Origin: Pseudomonas citronellolis
GTDB taxonomy: Bacteria; Pseudomonadota; Gammaproteobacteria; Pseudomonadales; Pseudomonadaceae
Assembly: GCF_900112375.1 (NCBI RefSeq)
Contig: NZ_FOLS01000020.1
Coordinates: 80,247-144,246, forward strand
Reading direction: 5' to 3'
DNA length: 64,000 nt
This document shows positions 37,035 through 46,300 of the stretch, one piece after another (positions within the stretch are counted from its first letter, which is position 1; each line of letters begins with the position of its first letter). A program made the translations under genes and the position numbers. The notes beneath the pieces are model-generated. The model made no database searches. It was not told where the DNA came from and saw only the letters and a list, made by a program, of their open reading frames with translations.

Positions 37035-38447
37035 ATGAGCCAGAGAATCCCCGCGAAGATCGTCGAGATCGCCGCCCCGCAACACTTCACCCCGCCGCCC
37101 AAGCCGCTCTCGGCGGTCACCCCGGCGGTCTACACCAAGCGCTTCAGCGGCCGCTTCCGCGACCTGCGGCGGCTCGGCGGGGCGCTGCTGTTCCTGCTGT
37201 TCTTCGGCACCCTGTGGCTGCAGTGGGACGGTCGCCAGGCGGTGCTCTGGGACCTGCCCGAGCGCAAGTTCTACATCTTCGGCGCGACCTTCTGGCCGCA
37301 GGACCTGATCCTGCTCTCGGCGCTGCTGATCATCGCCGCCTTCGGCCTGTTCTTCATCACCGTGCTGGCCGGCCGCGTGTGGTGCGGCTACACCTGCCCG
37401 CAGAGCGTGTGGACCTGGATCTTCATGTGGGCCGAGCAGGTCACCGAGGGCGACCGCAACCAGCGCATGAAGCTGGACAAGGCCCCGCCCAGCGCCGCCA
37501 AGTACCTGCGCAAGGGCGCCAAGCACGGGCTCTGGCTGCTGGTCAGCCTGGCCACGGCGCTGACCTTCGTCGGCTACTTCACCCCGGTGCGGCCGCTGGT
37601 GGCGGACCTCTTCACCCTGAACCTGGACCTGGAAAGCGCCTTCTGGGTGGCCTTCTTTGCCGCCGCCACCTACGCCAACGCCGGCTGGCTGCGCGAGCAG
37701 GTGTGCATCCACATGTGCCCCTACTCGCGCTTCCAGAGCGTGATGTTCGACAAGGACACCCTGATCATTTCCTACGATGCCGCCCGCGGCGAATCCCGCG
37801 GCGCGCGCCGCAAGGACGCCGAGCCCAGGGCCCTCGGCCTGGGCGACTGCATCGACTGCCAGCAGTGCGTGCAGGTCTGCCCCACCGGCATCGACATCCG
37901 CGACGGCCTGCAGATCGCCTGCATCGGCTGCGCCGCCTGCGTCGACGCCTGCGACTCGGTGATGGACCGCATGGGCTACGCCCGCGGCCTGGTGCGCTAC
38001 ACCTCAGAACGTGCCCTGGAAGGCGGCCGCACCCACCTGCTGCGGCCGCGCCTGGTCGGCTACGCGGCGGTGCTGCTGGCCATGTTCGGCGCCTTCGCCT
38101 GGGCCCTGCAGGCGCGCCCGCTGATCGCCCTGGACGTGGCCCGCGACCGCGGCCTGTTCCGCGAGAACGCGGCCGGCGAGATCGAGAACGTCTACAACCT
38201 CAAGCTGATCAACAAGACCCAGCAGGCGCAGCGCTACCGCCTGGGCCTGGCCGAGGACAGCGGCTACCGCCTGCAGGGCGCCCTCGACCAGCGCCTGGAG
38301 CCGGGCGAGATCCGCGACTTCGCCGTCTCGGTGGCGCGCCTGGAACTGAGCGGCAGCGGCGGCCCGGTGCCCCTGCACTTCCGCGTGAGCGCGCAGGACG
38401 GCGAGCAGGTCGAGGCGGCCAGCACCTTCGTCGCGCCGAGGCGCTGA
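37035..38447 (+). CDS. ccoG: Cytochrome cbb3 oxidase accessory protein CcoG (FixG family)
   Basis: Encodes 470 residues. About five membrane segments lie at roughly residues 50-67, 94-117, 165-185, 203-220 and 338-357. Between them are RVWCGYTCPQSVWTW, CIHMCPYSRFQS and two 4Fe-4S ferredoxin motifs, CIDCQQCVQVCPTGIDIR and CIGCAACVDACDSVM. The C-terminal periplasmic immunoglobulin-like domain begins near VYNLKLINKTQQ. CcoG reduces copper for assembly of the cbb3 oxidase. No ccoNOP genes are nearby, so this is probably an extra paralogue. Confidence 0.92.
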   Translation: MSQRIPAKIVEIAAPQHFTPPPKPLSAVTPAVYTKRFSGRFRDLRRLGGALLFLLFFGTLWLQWDGRQAVLWDLPERKFYIFGATFWPQDLILLSALLIIAAFGLFFITVLAGRVWCGYTCPQSVWTWIFMWAEQVTEGDRNQRMKLDKAPPSAAKYLRKGAKHGLWLLVSLATALTFVGYFTPVRPLVADLFTLNLDLESAFWVAFFAAATYANAGWLREQVCIHMCPYSRFQSVMFDKDTLIISYDAARGESRGARRKDAEPRALGLGDCIDCQQCVQVCPTGIDIRDGLQIACIGCAACVDACDSVMDRMGYARGLVRYTSERALEGGRTHLLRPRLVGYAAVLLAMFGAFAWALQARPLIALDVARDRGLFRENAAGEIENVYNLKLINKTQQAQRYRLGLAEDSGYRLQGALDQRLEPGEIRDFAVSVARLELSGSGGPVPLHFRVSAQDGEQVEAASTFVAPRR

Positions 38448-38522
38448 GCGATGGCCCCGCGGCATGGCGGCGGCGCCGCGCAACGCCTAGAGTGGGAGCT
38501 CCCCAACGGCCCCCGGGACAAG

Positions 38523-39932
38523 ATGAAGCGCTACGAGAAATTCGCCGACGAGATCGCCGAGCTGATCCGCAACGGGGTGCTCGCCCCCGGGCAGAAGGTG
38601 CCCTCGGTGCGGCACGCCAGCCGCACCTACGGGGTCAGCGCCTCCACCGTGTTCCAGGCCTACTACCTGCTGGAGGACCGCGGCCTGATCGTGGCCCGCG
38701 CGCGCTCCGGCTACTTCGTCCGCGAGCACGTGCGCCGCGCCCTGGCCGAACCGGAGATCGCCCGCCACGAGGCGCAGACCACCGAGGTGGACGTCAGCGA
38801 GCTGGTGTTCTCGGTGCTCAGCTCGATCAAGGACCCGGACACCGTGCCCTTCGGCTCGGCCTTCCCGGCCCCGGAGCTGTTCCCCCTGCCGCGCCTGGCG
38901 CGCTCCATGGCCCATGCCGTGCGCGACATGGAGCCGCGCGCCGCGGTGGCCGACATGACCCCGGGCAGCCACGCCCTGCGCCGGCAGATCGCCCTGCGCT
39001 ACATGGTCAACGGCACGCCGCTGCCGGTGGAGGAACTGGTCGTGACCAACGGCGCGCTGGAGGCGCTGAACCTGTGCCTGCAGGTGGTCACCCAGCCCGG
39101 CGACCTGGTGGCCATCGAGGCGCCGGCCTTCTACGCCACCCTGCAGGTGCTGGAACGGCTCAAGCTCAAGGCCGTGGAAATCCCCGTGCACCCGCGCGAG
39201 GGCATCGACCTGCAGGTGCTGGCCGACAGCCTGGAGCGCCTGCCGATCAAGGCCTGCTGGTTCATGAGCAATTTCCAGAACCCGCTGGGCGCGAGCATGG
39301 GCGAGGACAGCAAGCGCGCCCTCGCCGGCCTGCTGGCCCGGCACCAGGTGCCGCTGATCGAGGACGACGTCTACGCCGAGCTGTACTTCGCCCAGCAGGC
39401 GCCCAAGCCGGTGAAGGCCTACGACGCCGAAGGCCTGGTGATGCACTGCGGCAGCTTCTCCAAGAGCCTGGCGCCAGGCTACCGCGTCGGCTGGGTGGCC
39501 GGCGGGCGCTTCCACGAGCAGATCGAGCGCCTGAAGCTGATGACCAGCCTGTCGGCCTCGGTGCCGGCCCAGGCGGCCATCGCCGACTACCTGCAGCACG
39601 GCGGCTACGACCGCCACCTGCGCAAGCTGCGCCACGCCCTGGAAAGCCAGCAGCACGCCATGCTCGCCGCGGTGGCCCGGCACTTCCCCGAAGCGACGCG
39701 GGTGACCCGCCCCAGCGGCGGCTACTTCCTCTGGCTGGAACTGCCCGAACGGGTCGATGCGCTGAAACTGTTCCAGCTGGCCCACGCCCAGGGCATCAGC
39801 ATCGCCCCCGGGCCGATCTTCTCCGCCACCCGCGGCTTCCGCCACTGCCTGCGGCTGAACTACGGCCACCCCTGGACGCCACGCAGCGAGAAGGCCATGG
39901 AGACACTGGGACGGATCATCCAGTCGCTGTAG
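38523..39932 (+). CDS. MocR-type GntR/aminotransferase transcriptional regulator
   Basis: Encodes 469 residues from MKRYEKFADEIAELIRNGVL; the frame is open earlier but the GntR domain starts here. Residues 1-75 are a GntR winged helix (LAPGQKVPSVRHASRTYGVSASTV). The remainder is a fold-type I PLP aminotransferase domain with the PLP lysine in GSFSKSLAPGYRVGW, plus NPLGASMG and IEDDVYAELYF. In P. aeruginosa the gene at this place is, from memory, mpaR. It probably controls its own cluster. Confidence 0.88.
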   Translation: MKRYEKFADEIAELIRNGVLAPGQKVPSVRHASRTYGVSASTVFQAYYLLEDRGLIVARARSGYFVREHVRRALAEPEIARHEAQTTEVDVSELVFSVLSSIKDPDTVPFGSAFPAPELFPLPRLARSMAHAVRDMEPRAAVADMTPGSHALRRQIALRYMVNGTPLPVEELVVTNGALEALNLCLQVVTQPGDLVAIEAPAFYATLQVLERLKLKAVEIPVHPREGIDLQVLADSLERLPIKACWFMSNFQNPLGASMGEDSKRALAGLLARHQVPLIEDDVYAELYFAQQAPKPVKAYDAEGLVMHCGSFSKSLAPGYRVGWVAGGRFHEQIERLKLMTSLSASVPAQAAIADYLQHGGYDRHLRKLRHALESQQHAMLAAVARHFPEATRVTRPSGGYFLWLELPERVDALKLFQLAHAQGISIAPGPIFSATRGFRHCLRLNYGHPWTPRSEKAMETLGRIIQSL

Positions 39933-39956
39933 CGCTGCTCCGTACATTCGGACACG

Positions 39957-39992
39957 ATCTGTATCTGTGCGACAGATTGCCGCAGGCATAGT
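39957..39992 (+). promoter_or_regulatory. Candidate regulator site and -10 before the small ORF
   Basis: Two direct ATCTGT copies (39957, 39963) are followed by ACAGAT (39972), the second copy forming the palindrome ATCTGT-GCG-ACAGAT. CATAGT lies downstream at 39987-39992. The same CATAGT/TATAGT box and ATCTGT/CTGT element occur in the mirror promoters at 36796-37001, which suggests common control. Confidence 0.5.
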
Positions 39993-40027
39993 CTGTCAGA
40001 CCAGACCCCGGACGAAGGACAGCTGCC

Positions 40028-40150
40028 ATGGACGCGGAAACCCTGACGATCCTGCTGACAGTGGGCACCGCCCTGGGCCTGCACCTGGGCGTGCGCTGGT
40101 ACATCCGCCACGGCCTGCCCGGGCGCGGGCCGGATGATTGGATGGCGTAG
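40028..40150 (+). CDS. Small single-span membrane protein (40 residues)
   Basis: The ORF MDAETLTILLTVGTALGLHL, then GVRWYIRHGLPGRGPDDWMA, follows a GAAGGAC site 11 bases before the ATG and a promoter-like element at 39957-39992. The first 23 residues form one membrane helix; the tail is basic and then acidic, like a small subunit or accessory peptide of a membrane complex (CcoQ-like in size). It does not match a family I can name. It may correspond to the small gene found at the end of the related P. aeruginosa cluster. Confidence 0.55.
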   Translation: MDAETLTILLTVGTALGLHLGVRWYIRHGLPGRGPDDWMA

Positions 40151-40633
40151 GGCAAGCCCCGGCGGCGCCAAGGTTAGCCCGGGCGCCGTCCGCCCTGCCA
40201 GCGGAATCGCGGATGAATCCGCTCCTACCATATCGGTGGGCACGGCTCGCTCCTACGAAGAGCATCCCGGCGCGGCCTGCAAGACAGTTGCTCCTGCAAG
40301 GTGCGGAGAAACGCCGTCGTAGGATGGGTTGAGCGAAGCGATACCCATCGCCACGGCGGGGAGCTGTGGGGGCTGGGTTTGAGAGCACCCTCTCCCTAAC
40401 CCTCTCCCTGAAGGGAGAGGGGACCGTTCGGTGTGCTTGGATGTTTCGGCGTTAGCCGGCAGCGCCGTTGGTTTCCGGCTGAAACCATTCCTCCTCTCGG
40501 CACGGACTAGCCCCCTCTCCCTTCAGGGAGAGGGCTGGGGAGAGGGAAAGGCGCCACACCCAGCATCAGAGCATCCGGTTGGCACCGTTCGCGAGCAAGC
40601 TCGCTCCTACAAACAAGACCCAGCCATCTGCCG
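40151..40633. other. Repeat-rich intergenic region
   Basis: The 483 bases between the small ORF and cobM hold no gene. They contain degenerate REP halves (CGCTCCTAC at 40219-40256), a hairpin GATGGGT...ACCCATC at 40323-40349 (a common pseudomonad intergenic repeat) and composite repeat copy B (about 40388-40610) that ends in an inverted REP at 40588-40610. Confidence 0.65.
40388..40610. repeat. Composite REP-flanked repeat, copy B
   Basis: Contains CCCTCTCCCTAACCCTCTCC then CTGAAGGGAGAGGGGACCGT, a core with GTTAGCCGGCAGC and CCGGCTGAAACCATTCCTCC, the inverse CCCTCTCCCTTCAGGGAGAG block, and an inverted REP at the right end. The left REP is missing. It is closest to copy D at 60340. Confidence 0.75.
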
Positions 40634-41383
40634 TCAATCCGGCCGGTAAAGATGTGCATGCCCCGCGCTATACAACGACGACTCCCCAAACCCCTCCGCC
40701 GCCAGCACCCGCCCAACCAGAATCAGCGCAGTCCGCTTGAAGCCCTTGGCCCGGGCCTTGGGCAGGATGTCGCCGAGGGTGCCGCTGACCTGGTCCTGGT
40801 CCGGCCAACTGGCGCGGTGGATCACCGCGATCGGGCAGTCCGCGCCGTAGTGCGGCAACAGCTCCGCGACGATCTTCTCCAGTTGGCCCACGCCCAGGTG
40901 GATGGCCATGCTCGCCCGGTGCCGCGCCAGGTCGCCCAGGGATTCACCCTCGGGCATCCTGGTGCGGCTGGCGTAGCGGGTGAGGATCAGCGTCTGCGAC
41001 ACCTCCGGCAGCGTCAGCTCGCAGCCCAGCAGCGCGGCGCAGGCGGCGGTGGCGGTGACACCGGGGACGATCTCGTAGGGGATGCCGAGCCGGCGCAGGT
41101 GCTGGATCTGCTCGCCGATGGCGCCGTACAGCGAAGGGTCGCCGGAATGCACGCGGGCAACGTCCTGGCCCTTCGCGTGGGCCTCGGCGAGCAGCGCGAC
41201 TATCTGCTCCAGATGCAACTCGGCGGTGTTCACCACCACCTCGGCGCTGTGCCCTTCGAGCACCGCCTCGGGCACCAACGAGCCGGCGTAGAGGATCACC
41301 GGGCAGCTGCGCAGCAGGCGCTGGCCCTTGACCGTGATGAGCTCGGGATCGCCGGGGCCGGCGCCGATGAAATAGACCGTCAT
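40634..41383 (-). CDS. cobM: Precorrin-4 C11-methyltransferase
   Basis: Encodes 249 residues of the uroporphyrin/precorrin methyltransferase superfamily. The SAM loop is [20 protein letters not shown] at residues 4-23. YAGSLVPEAVLEGH, ARVHSGDPSLYGAIGEQ and YEIVPGVTATAACAALLGCELTLPEVSQT are CobM/CbiF signatures. It methylates precorrin-4 at C11 to precorrin-5. It is followed upstream by cobE after 47 bases on the same strand. Confidence 0.94.
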   Translation of the reverse strand: MTVYFIGAGPGDPELITVKGQRLLRSCPVILYAGSLVPEAVLEGHSAEVVVNTAELHLEQIVALLAEAHAKGQDVARVHSGDPSLYGAIGEQIQHLRRLGIPYEIVPGVTATAACAALLGCELTLPEVSQTLILTRYASRTRMPEGESLGDLARHRASMAIHLGVGQLEKIVAELLPHYGADCPIAVIHRASWPDQDQVSGTLGDILPKARAKGFKRTALILVGRVLAAEGFGESSLYSAGHAHLYRPD

Positions 41384-41430
41384 GGGCGTTTCGCTTCGGA
41401 TCGGGAAAGGCGCAAGTCTACCCCAGCCCG

Positions 41431-41835
41431 CTATCCCATCAGAGCCGGCGCCATGGCCAGCGCGCAGGTGGCATTGGCGCTGCGCCGCTTGGGCACCACC
41501 AGCCGCGCCGGGCCCTCGGCCAGCGCTTCGGCCAGCGCCAGGGCCGCGGCTTCGGCGACACCAGCGCTGCCAGTGACCTGGCGGGCCCGCTCGGAAGTGG
41601 AAGTCAGCCGCTCCTCGTAAGGCGCCAGGCGCTGCGCATCCAGCAGCTCCAGGGGCAGGCGCAGTTGCCGCGACAGGTCGCGCAGGCCGCCTTCCAGGGC
41701 CTTCGCCTCGCTGCTGGCCAGGGCATTCAGCGCCGCCTCGTCGAGGCCGGCCTCGCGCAGGCAGGCGCGCAGCAGGGCGAGCAGTTCGTCGGCGCCGCAG
41801 CCACGGCGGCACCCCAGTCCGGCAACCAGTATCAC
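41431..41835 (-). CDS. cobE: Stand-alone CobE (CbiG C-terminal-like) protein
   Basis: Encodes 134 residues from a GTG (VILVAGLGCRRGCGADEL). It matches the C-terminal domain of CbiG: GLGCRRGC, the middle SSEAKALEGGLRDLSRQLRLPLELLD, and GSAGVAEAAALALAEG. CobE is required in the aerobic cobalamin pathway but its chemistry is not settled. A second domain of the same type is fused to CobJ further right in this window. The gene is divergent from cobW across the cobalamin riboswitch region. Confidence 0.82.
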   Translation of the reverse strand: MILVAGLGCRRGCGADELLALLRACLREAGLDEAALNALASSEAKALEGGLRDLSRQLRLPLELLDAQRLAPYEERLTSTSERARQVTGSAGVAEAAALALAEALAEGPARLVVPKRRSANATCALAMAPALMG

Positions 41836-41944
41836 GCGGGCGATCCTTCCACGGGCAGTCGCCGGGCAGCACAGCACGGCCCCGCTGGGGCGTCAACCGG
41901 CCCGGCGGCGATTGACCGCCCGCCGGGCACTGCGTAGCCTTTGC

Positions 41945-42117
41945 CGCTTCGAGGTTCTCCGGCCCGGCGCCGGAGCTAAGAGGGAACGTGGTCAAGGCCA
42001 CGGCTGCCCCCGCAACTGTGAACGATCCAAACCCCTTCGAATGCCACTGCCCGCGGGCGGGAAGGCGAAGGCCAGGCGCGAGCCGGATCGTGAGCCAGGA
42101 GACCTGCCTCGAACCAG
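41945..42117 (+). ncRNA. Cobalamin riboswitch upstream of cobW
   Basis: Conserved blocks in order are AGAGGGAACGTGGTCAAGGCCACG, GCTGCCCCCGCAACTGTG (near 42004-42020), GCCACTGC, and the closing AGCCAGGAGACCTGCC (42093-42108). The element ends about 100 bases before the cobW ATG. It should switch off cobW and cobN when adenosylcobalamin is plentiful. The 382-base gap between cobE and cobW holds nothing else that I can support. Confidence 0.96.
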
Positions 42118-42217
42118 CATTACCACAACCGGGCGGGGTGATCCGGTGGCGGCTTCCGACGCGCGGAACCTCCGTGCGCGCGCCCCTGCCTCCCGCCATC
42201 GCAGCGCAGAGGCGACC

Positions 42218-43270
42218 ATGCAAACCCTGGCCAAGCTCCCCGTCACCATCGTCACCGGCTTCCTCGGCGCCGGGAAGACCACCCTGCTCCGGCACATGCT
42301 CGACAACGCCGAAGGCCGCCGCATCGCGGTGATCGTCAACGAGTTCGGCGAACTGGGCATCGACGGCGAAATCCTCAAGCAATGCTCCATCGGCTGCAGC
42401 GAAGAAGAAGCCGTGGGCCGCGTCTTCGAACTGGCCAACGGCTGCCTGTGCTGCACCGTGCAGGAAGAATTCTTCCCGGTGATGCGCGAACTGGTGGCGC
42501 GCCGCGGCGAGCTGGACCAGATCCTCATCGAGACTTCCGGCCTGGCCCTGCCCAAGCCCCTGGTGCAGGCCTTCCAGTGGCCGGAAATCCGCAACGCCTG
42601 CACGGTCGATGCGGTGATCACCGTGGTCGACAGCCCGGCAGTGGCCGCCGGCACCTTCGCCGCGCATCCCGAGCAGGTGGACGAGCAGCGCAAGCAGGAC
42701 CCGAACCTGGACCACGAATCGCCGCTGCACGAGTTGTTCGAAGACCAACTGGCCAGCGCCGACCTGGTGGTGCTGAACAAGGCCGACCTGCTCGACGCCG
42801 ACATCCTCGCGCAAGTGCGCGCGCACGTGTCCGAAGAACTGCCGCCGGCGGTGAAGATCGTCGAAGCCAGCGCCGGCCAGCTGCCGCTGTCGGTGCTGCT
42901 GGGGATCAACGCCGAGGCCGAGCTGCACATCGACAGCCGCCCCACCCACCACGACCACGAAGGCCACGAGGACCACGATCACGACGAGTTCGACTCCTTC
43001 CACGTCGACCTCCCGGAAGTGCAGGAGCACGCCCTGCTCGCCGCCCTCGGCCAACTGGTGGAGCGCCACGCGGTGCTGCGCGTCAAGGGCTTCGCGGCCA
43101 TCCCCGGCAAGCCCATGCGCCTGCTGGTGCAAGGCGTGGGCAAGCGCTTCGACAAGCACTTCGACCGCAAGTGGCTGAGCGACGAAACCCGCGCCACCCG
43201 CCTGGTGGTGATCGGCCAGGAGCTGGACCAGGCCGCCATCGCCAACGAGTTGCGCACCGCGCTCGCCTAA
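42218..43270 (+). CDS. cobW: CobW-type GTPase metallochaperone
   Basis: Encodes 350 residues. The GTPase has Walker A GFLGAGKTT at residues 14-22, the metal site NGCLCCTVQEEF, ILIETSGLALPKP and the guanine motif VLNKADLL. A His/Asp-rich loop (HHDHEGHEDHDHDE) near residue 250 may bind metal. Members supply cobalt (or zinc) for the chelation step. The position between a cobalamin riboswitch and cobN supports cobalt delivery to the cobaltochelatase. Confidence 0.93.
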   Translation: MQTLAKLPVTIVTGFLGAGKTTLLRHMLDNAEGRRIAVIVNEFGELGIDGEILKQCSIGCSEEEAVGRVFELANGCLCCTVQEEFFPVMRELVARRGELDQILIETSGLALPKPLVQAFQWPEIRNACTVDAVITVVDSPAVAAGTFAAHPEQVDEQRKQDPNLDHESPLHELFEDQLASADLVVLNKADLLDADILAQVRAHVSEELPPAVKIVEASAGQLPLSVLLGINAEAELHIDSRPTHHDHEGHEDHDHDEFDSFHVDLPEVQEHALLAALGQLVERHAVLRVKGFAAIPGKPMRLLVQGVGKRFDKHFDRKWLSDETRATRLVVIGQELDQAAIANELRTALA

Positions 43271-43278
43271 CGCCCCCT

Positions 43279-43358
43279 GTAGGAGCGAGGGGGGCGCCTA
43301 GCCCTTGCTCGCGAACGGCTCCGCAGCGGGGTTGGTTCGCGAGCAAGCTCGCTCCTAC
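43279..43358. repeat. REP doublet with an interrupted left arm
   Basis: The right arm (43336-43358) is a complete inverted REP. The left arm starts GTAGGAGCGAG at 43279 but is interrupted by about 15 extra bases (gggggcgcctagccc) before TTGCTCGCGAA. It lies between cobW and cobN, so it is probably within one transcript. Confidence 0.8.
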
Positions 43359-43384
43359 GAGAAGCCATAGACCGAGGCGACCCC

Positions 43385-46300
43385 ATGCACCTGCTGCGCA
43401 CCCAACCCGGCGGCTTCGTCCCCGACGACGGCATCGCCCACCTGGCCCAGACGCCCGCCGAGCTGGTCATCCTCTGCAGCGGCGACTCGCACCTGGCGCT
43501 GCTCGCCGAGGCCGCCCGCGAACTGCCGGCGGACTACCCGAGCCTGCGCCTGGCCAACCCCATGCAGTTGCAGAACCACGCCTCGGTGGACCTCTACGTC
43601 GACGAGGTGCTGCGGCACGCCAAGGTCATCCTGATCTCGGTGCACGGCGGCGTCGGCTACTGGCGCTACGGCATCGAGCAACTGGTGGCCCTGGCCGAGC
43701 GCGGCGCCACGCTGATCCTGGTGCCCGGCGACGACAAGCCCGACCCCGAACTCACCGCGCTGTGCAGCGTGCCCCCCGAGGAGGCCGAACGCCTCTGGCA
43801 GTACCTGCGCCAGGGCGGCCTGGACAACGCCCGGCAATTCTTCGCCAACCTGGCCAGCCAGTACCTGGACCGCGCCTATCCCTGGAACGAACCGCGCGCC
43901 CTGCCCCGCGTCGCCCTGCACCACCCCGGCCACGCCGCAGCCGAACTCGGCCACTGGCAGGCCGAGTGGAACCCCGGCTGGCCGGTGGCGGCGCTGCTGT
44001 TCTACCGCACCCACCTGCAGGCGGCGAACACCGGCTTCATCGACACCTTCTGCGCCAGCCTGCGCGCGCAGCAGCTCAACCCGCTGCCGATCGCCGTGGC
44101 CAGCCTCAAGGAAGCGGCCTGCCTGGAACAGGTCGAGGCCCTGCTGGACGAGGCCTGCGCCGAGCTGATCATCAACACCACCGGCTTCGCCCAGTCCAAC
44201 CCGGACGCGCCCCAGGCCCGCCCGTTCCGCCGCGACGTGCCGGTGCTGCAGGCCATCTGCTCGCTGGACAACCTCGAACTGTGGCGCGCCAACGCCCAGG
44301 GCCTGGGCCCGCGCGACCTGGCCATGCACGTGGCGCTGCCGGAACTGGACGGCCGCCTGATCACCCGCCCCATCAGCTTCAAGGGCCTGGCCTGGCGCAG
44401 CGAGCGCAGCCAGAGCGACGTGGTCTGCTACCTGGCGCACCGCCCGGGCATGGATTTCGTCGCAGAGCTGGCGCGGCGCTGGGTGCTGCTGGCGCGCAAG
44501 GCCAACGCCGACAAGCGCGTGGCGCTGATCCTGGCCAACTACCCGACCCGCGACGGGCGCATCGGCAACGGCGTCGGCCTGGATACGCCCGCGGCGGCGC
44601 TGAACATCCTGCGGGCGATGGAGGCCTCGGGCTACCCGGTGGCCGGCCTGCCGGAGACTGGCGACGCGCTTATCCACAGCCTGCTCGGCGGGGTGAGCAA
44701 CGACCTCGACAACCTCGACCTGCGCCCCTGCGCCCAGAGCCTGGCGCTGGCCGACTACCTGGCCTGCTTCGCGCGCCTGCCCGAGGCCAACCAGCGCGCC
44801 GTGCGCGAACGCTGGGGCGAGCCCGAGCAGGACCCGATGCACCGCAACGGGCGCATGATGGTCGCCGGCCTGCGCCTGGGCCTGGCCTTCGTCGGCATCC
44901 AGCCGGCGCGCGGCTACCAGCTCGACCCGGCGGCCATCTACCACGACCCGGCGCTGGTCCCGCCGCACGGCTACCTGGCCTTCTACTTCTGGCTGCGCGA
45001 GGCCTTCGGCGCCGATGCGCTGATCCACGTCGGCAAGCACGGCAACCTCGAATGGCTGCCGGGCAAGGGCGTGGGCCTGTCCGAAGAATGCTGGCCGGAC
45101 GCGATCCTCGGCCCGCTGCCGAACCTTTACCCGTTCATCGTCAACGACCCCGGCGAGGGCGCCCAGGCCAAGCGCCGCAGCCAGGCGCTGATCATCGACC
45201 ACCTGATGCCGCCGCTGACCCGCGCCGAGAACTACGGCCCGCTGCGCGACCTGGAGCGCCTGGCCGACGAGTACTACGACGCCTCGCTGCTGGACCCGCG
45301 CCGCGCCGTGCAGCTGCGCGGGGAAATCCTCGACGCGGTGCGCGCCGCCGCCCTGGACCGCGAGCTGGGCCTGCAACTCAACGACGACGAAGACAGCTGG
45401 CTGCCGCAGTTGGACGCCTACCTCTGCGACCTCAAGGAATCGCAGATTCGCGACGGCCTGCACGTGTTCGGCGAATCGCCGGCGGGCCAGTTGCGCCGCG
45501 ACACCCTGCTGTCGCTGGTGCGCATCCCCCGGGGCGACGGCAAGGGCGGCAACGCCAGCCTGCTGCGCGCCCTGGCGGCGGACCTGCAACTGGGCCGCGA
45601 TCCGCTGGACAGCAACTTCGCCGAGCCCTGGGACGGCCCGCGCCCCAAGGTGCTCCAGCAAGTCAGCGACGAGCCCTGGCGCAGCAACGGCGACACCCGC
45701 GAGCGCCTGGAACTGCTGGCCCTGCAATTGATCGAGCAGGACCTCGACGGCCCCGGCGCAGCCAGCGCGCTGGTCCTCCGGCAACTGCGCGAAAACGTGG
45801 CGCCACTGCTGGACGCCTGTGGCGCCAACGAGATCGGCCAGCTGCTCGCCGGGCTGAACGGCCGCTTCGTCCCCGCCGGCCCCAGCGGCGCGCCCAGCCG
45901 CGGGCGCCTGGACGTGCTGCCCACCGGGCGCAACTTCTTCACCGTGGACGTGCGCAACCTGCCCACGCCCACCGCCTACCGCCTCGGCTTCCAGTCCGCC
46001 AGCCGACTGCTGGAGCGCCACCTGCAGGACCACGGCGACCACCTGCGCCAGCTCGGCCTTTCGGTGTGGGGCACGGCGACCATGCGCAGCGGCGGCGACG
46101 ACATCGCCCAGGCCCTGGCGCTGCTCGGCGTGCGCCCGGTGTGGCAGGCCGGCAGCCAGCGCGTGGAAGACTTCGAGATACTGCCGCTGAGCCTGCTCGA
46201 CCGCCCGCGGGTGGACGTGACCCTGCGCGTCTCCGGGTTCTTCCGCGACGCCTTCGCCAACCTCATACGCCTGTTCGACGCCGCGGTGCAGGCGGTGGCA

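Noticed and set aside
41836..41877. Longer cobE start upstream (MLCCPATARGRIAR...)
   Set aside because: The extra residues are not CobE-like; the family begins at the VILVAGLGC strand, which has a GTG start.
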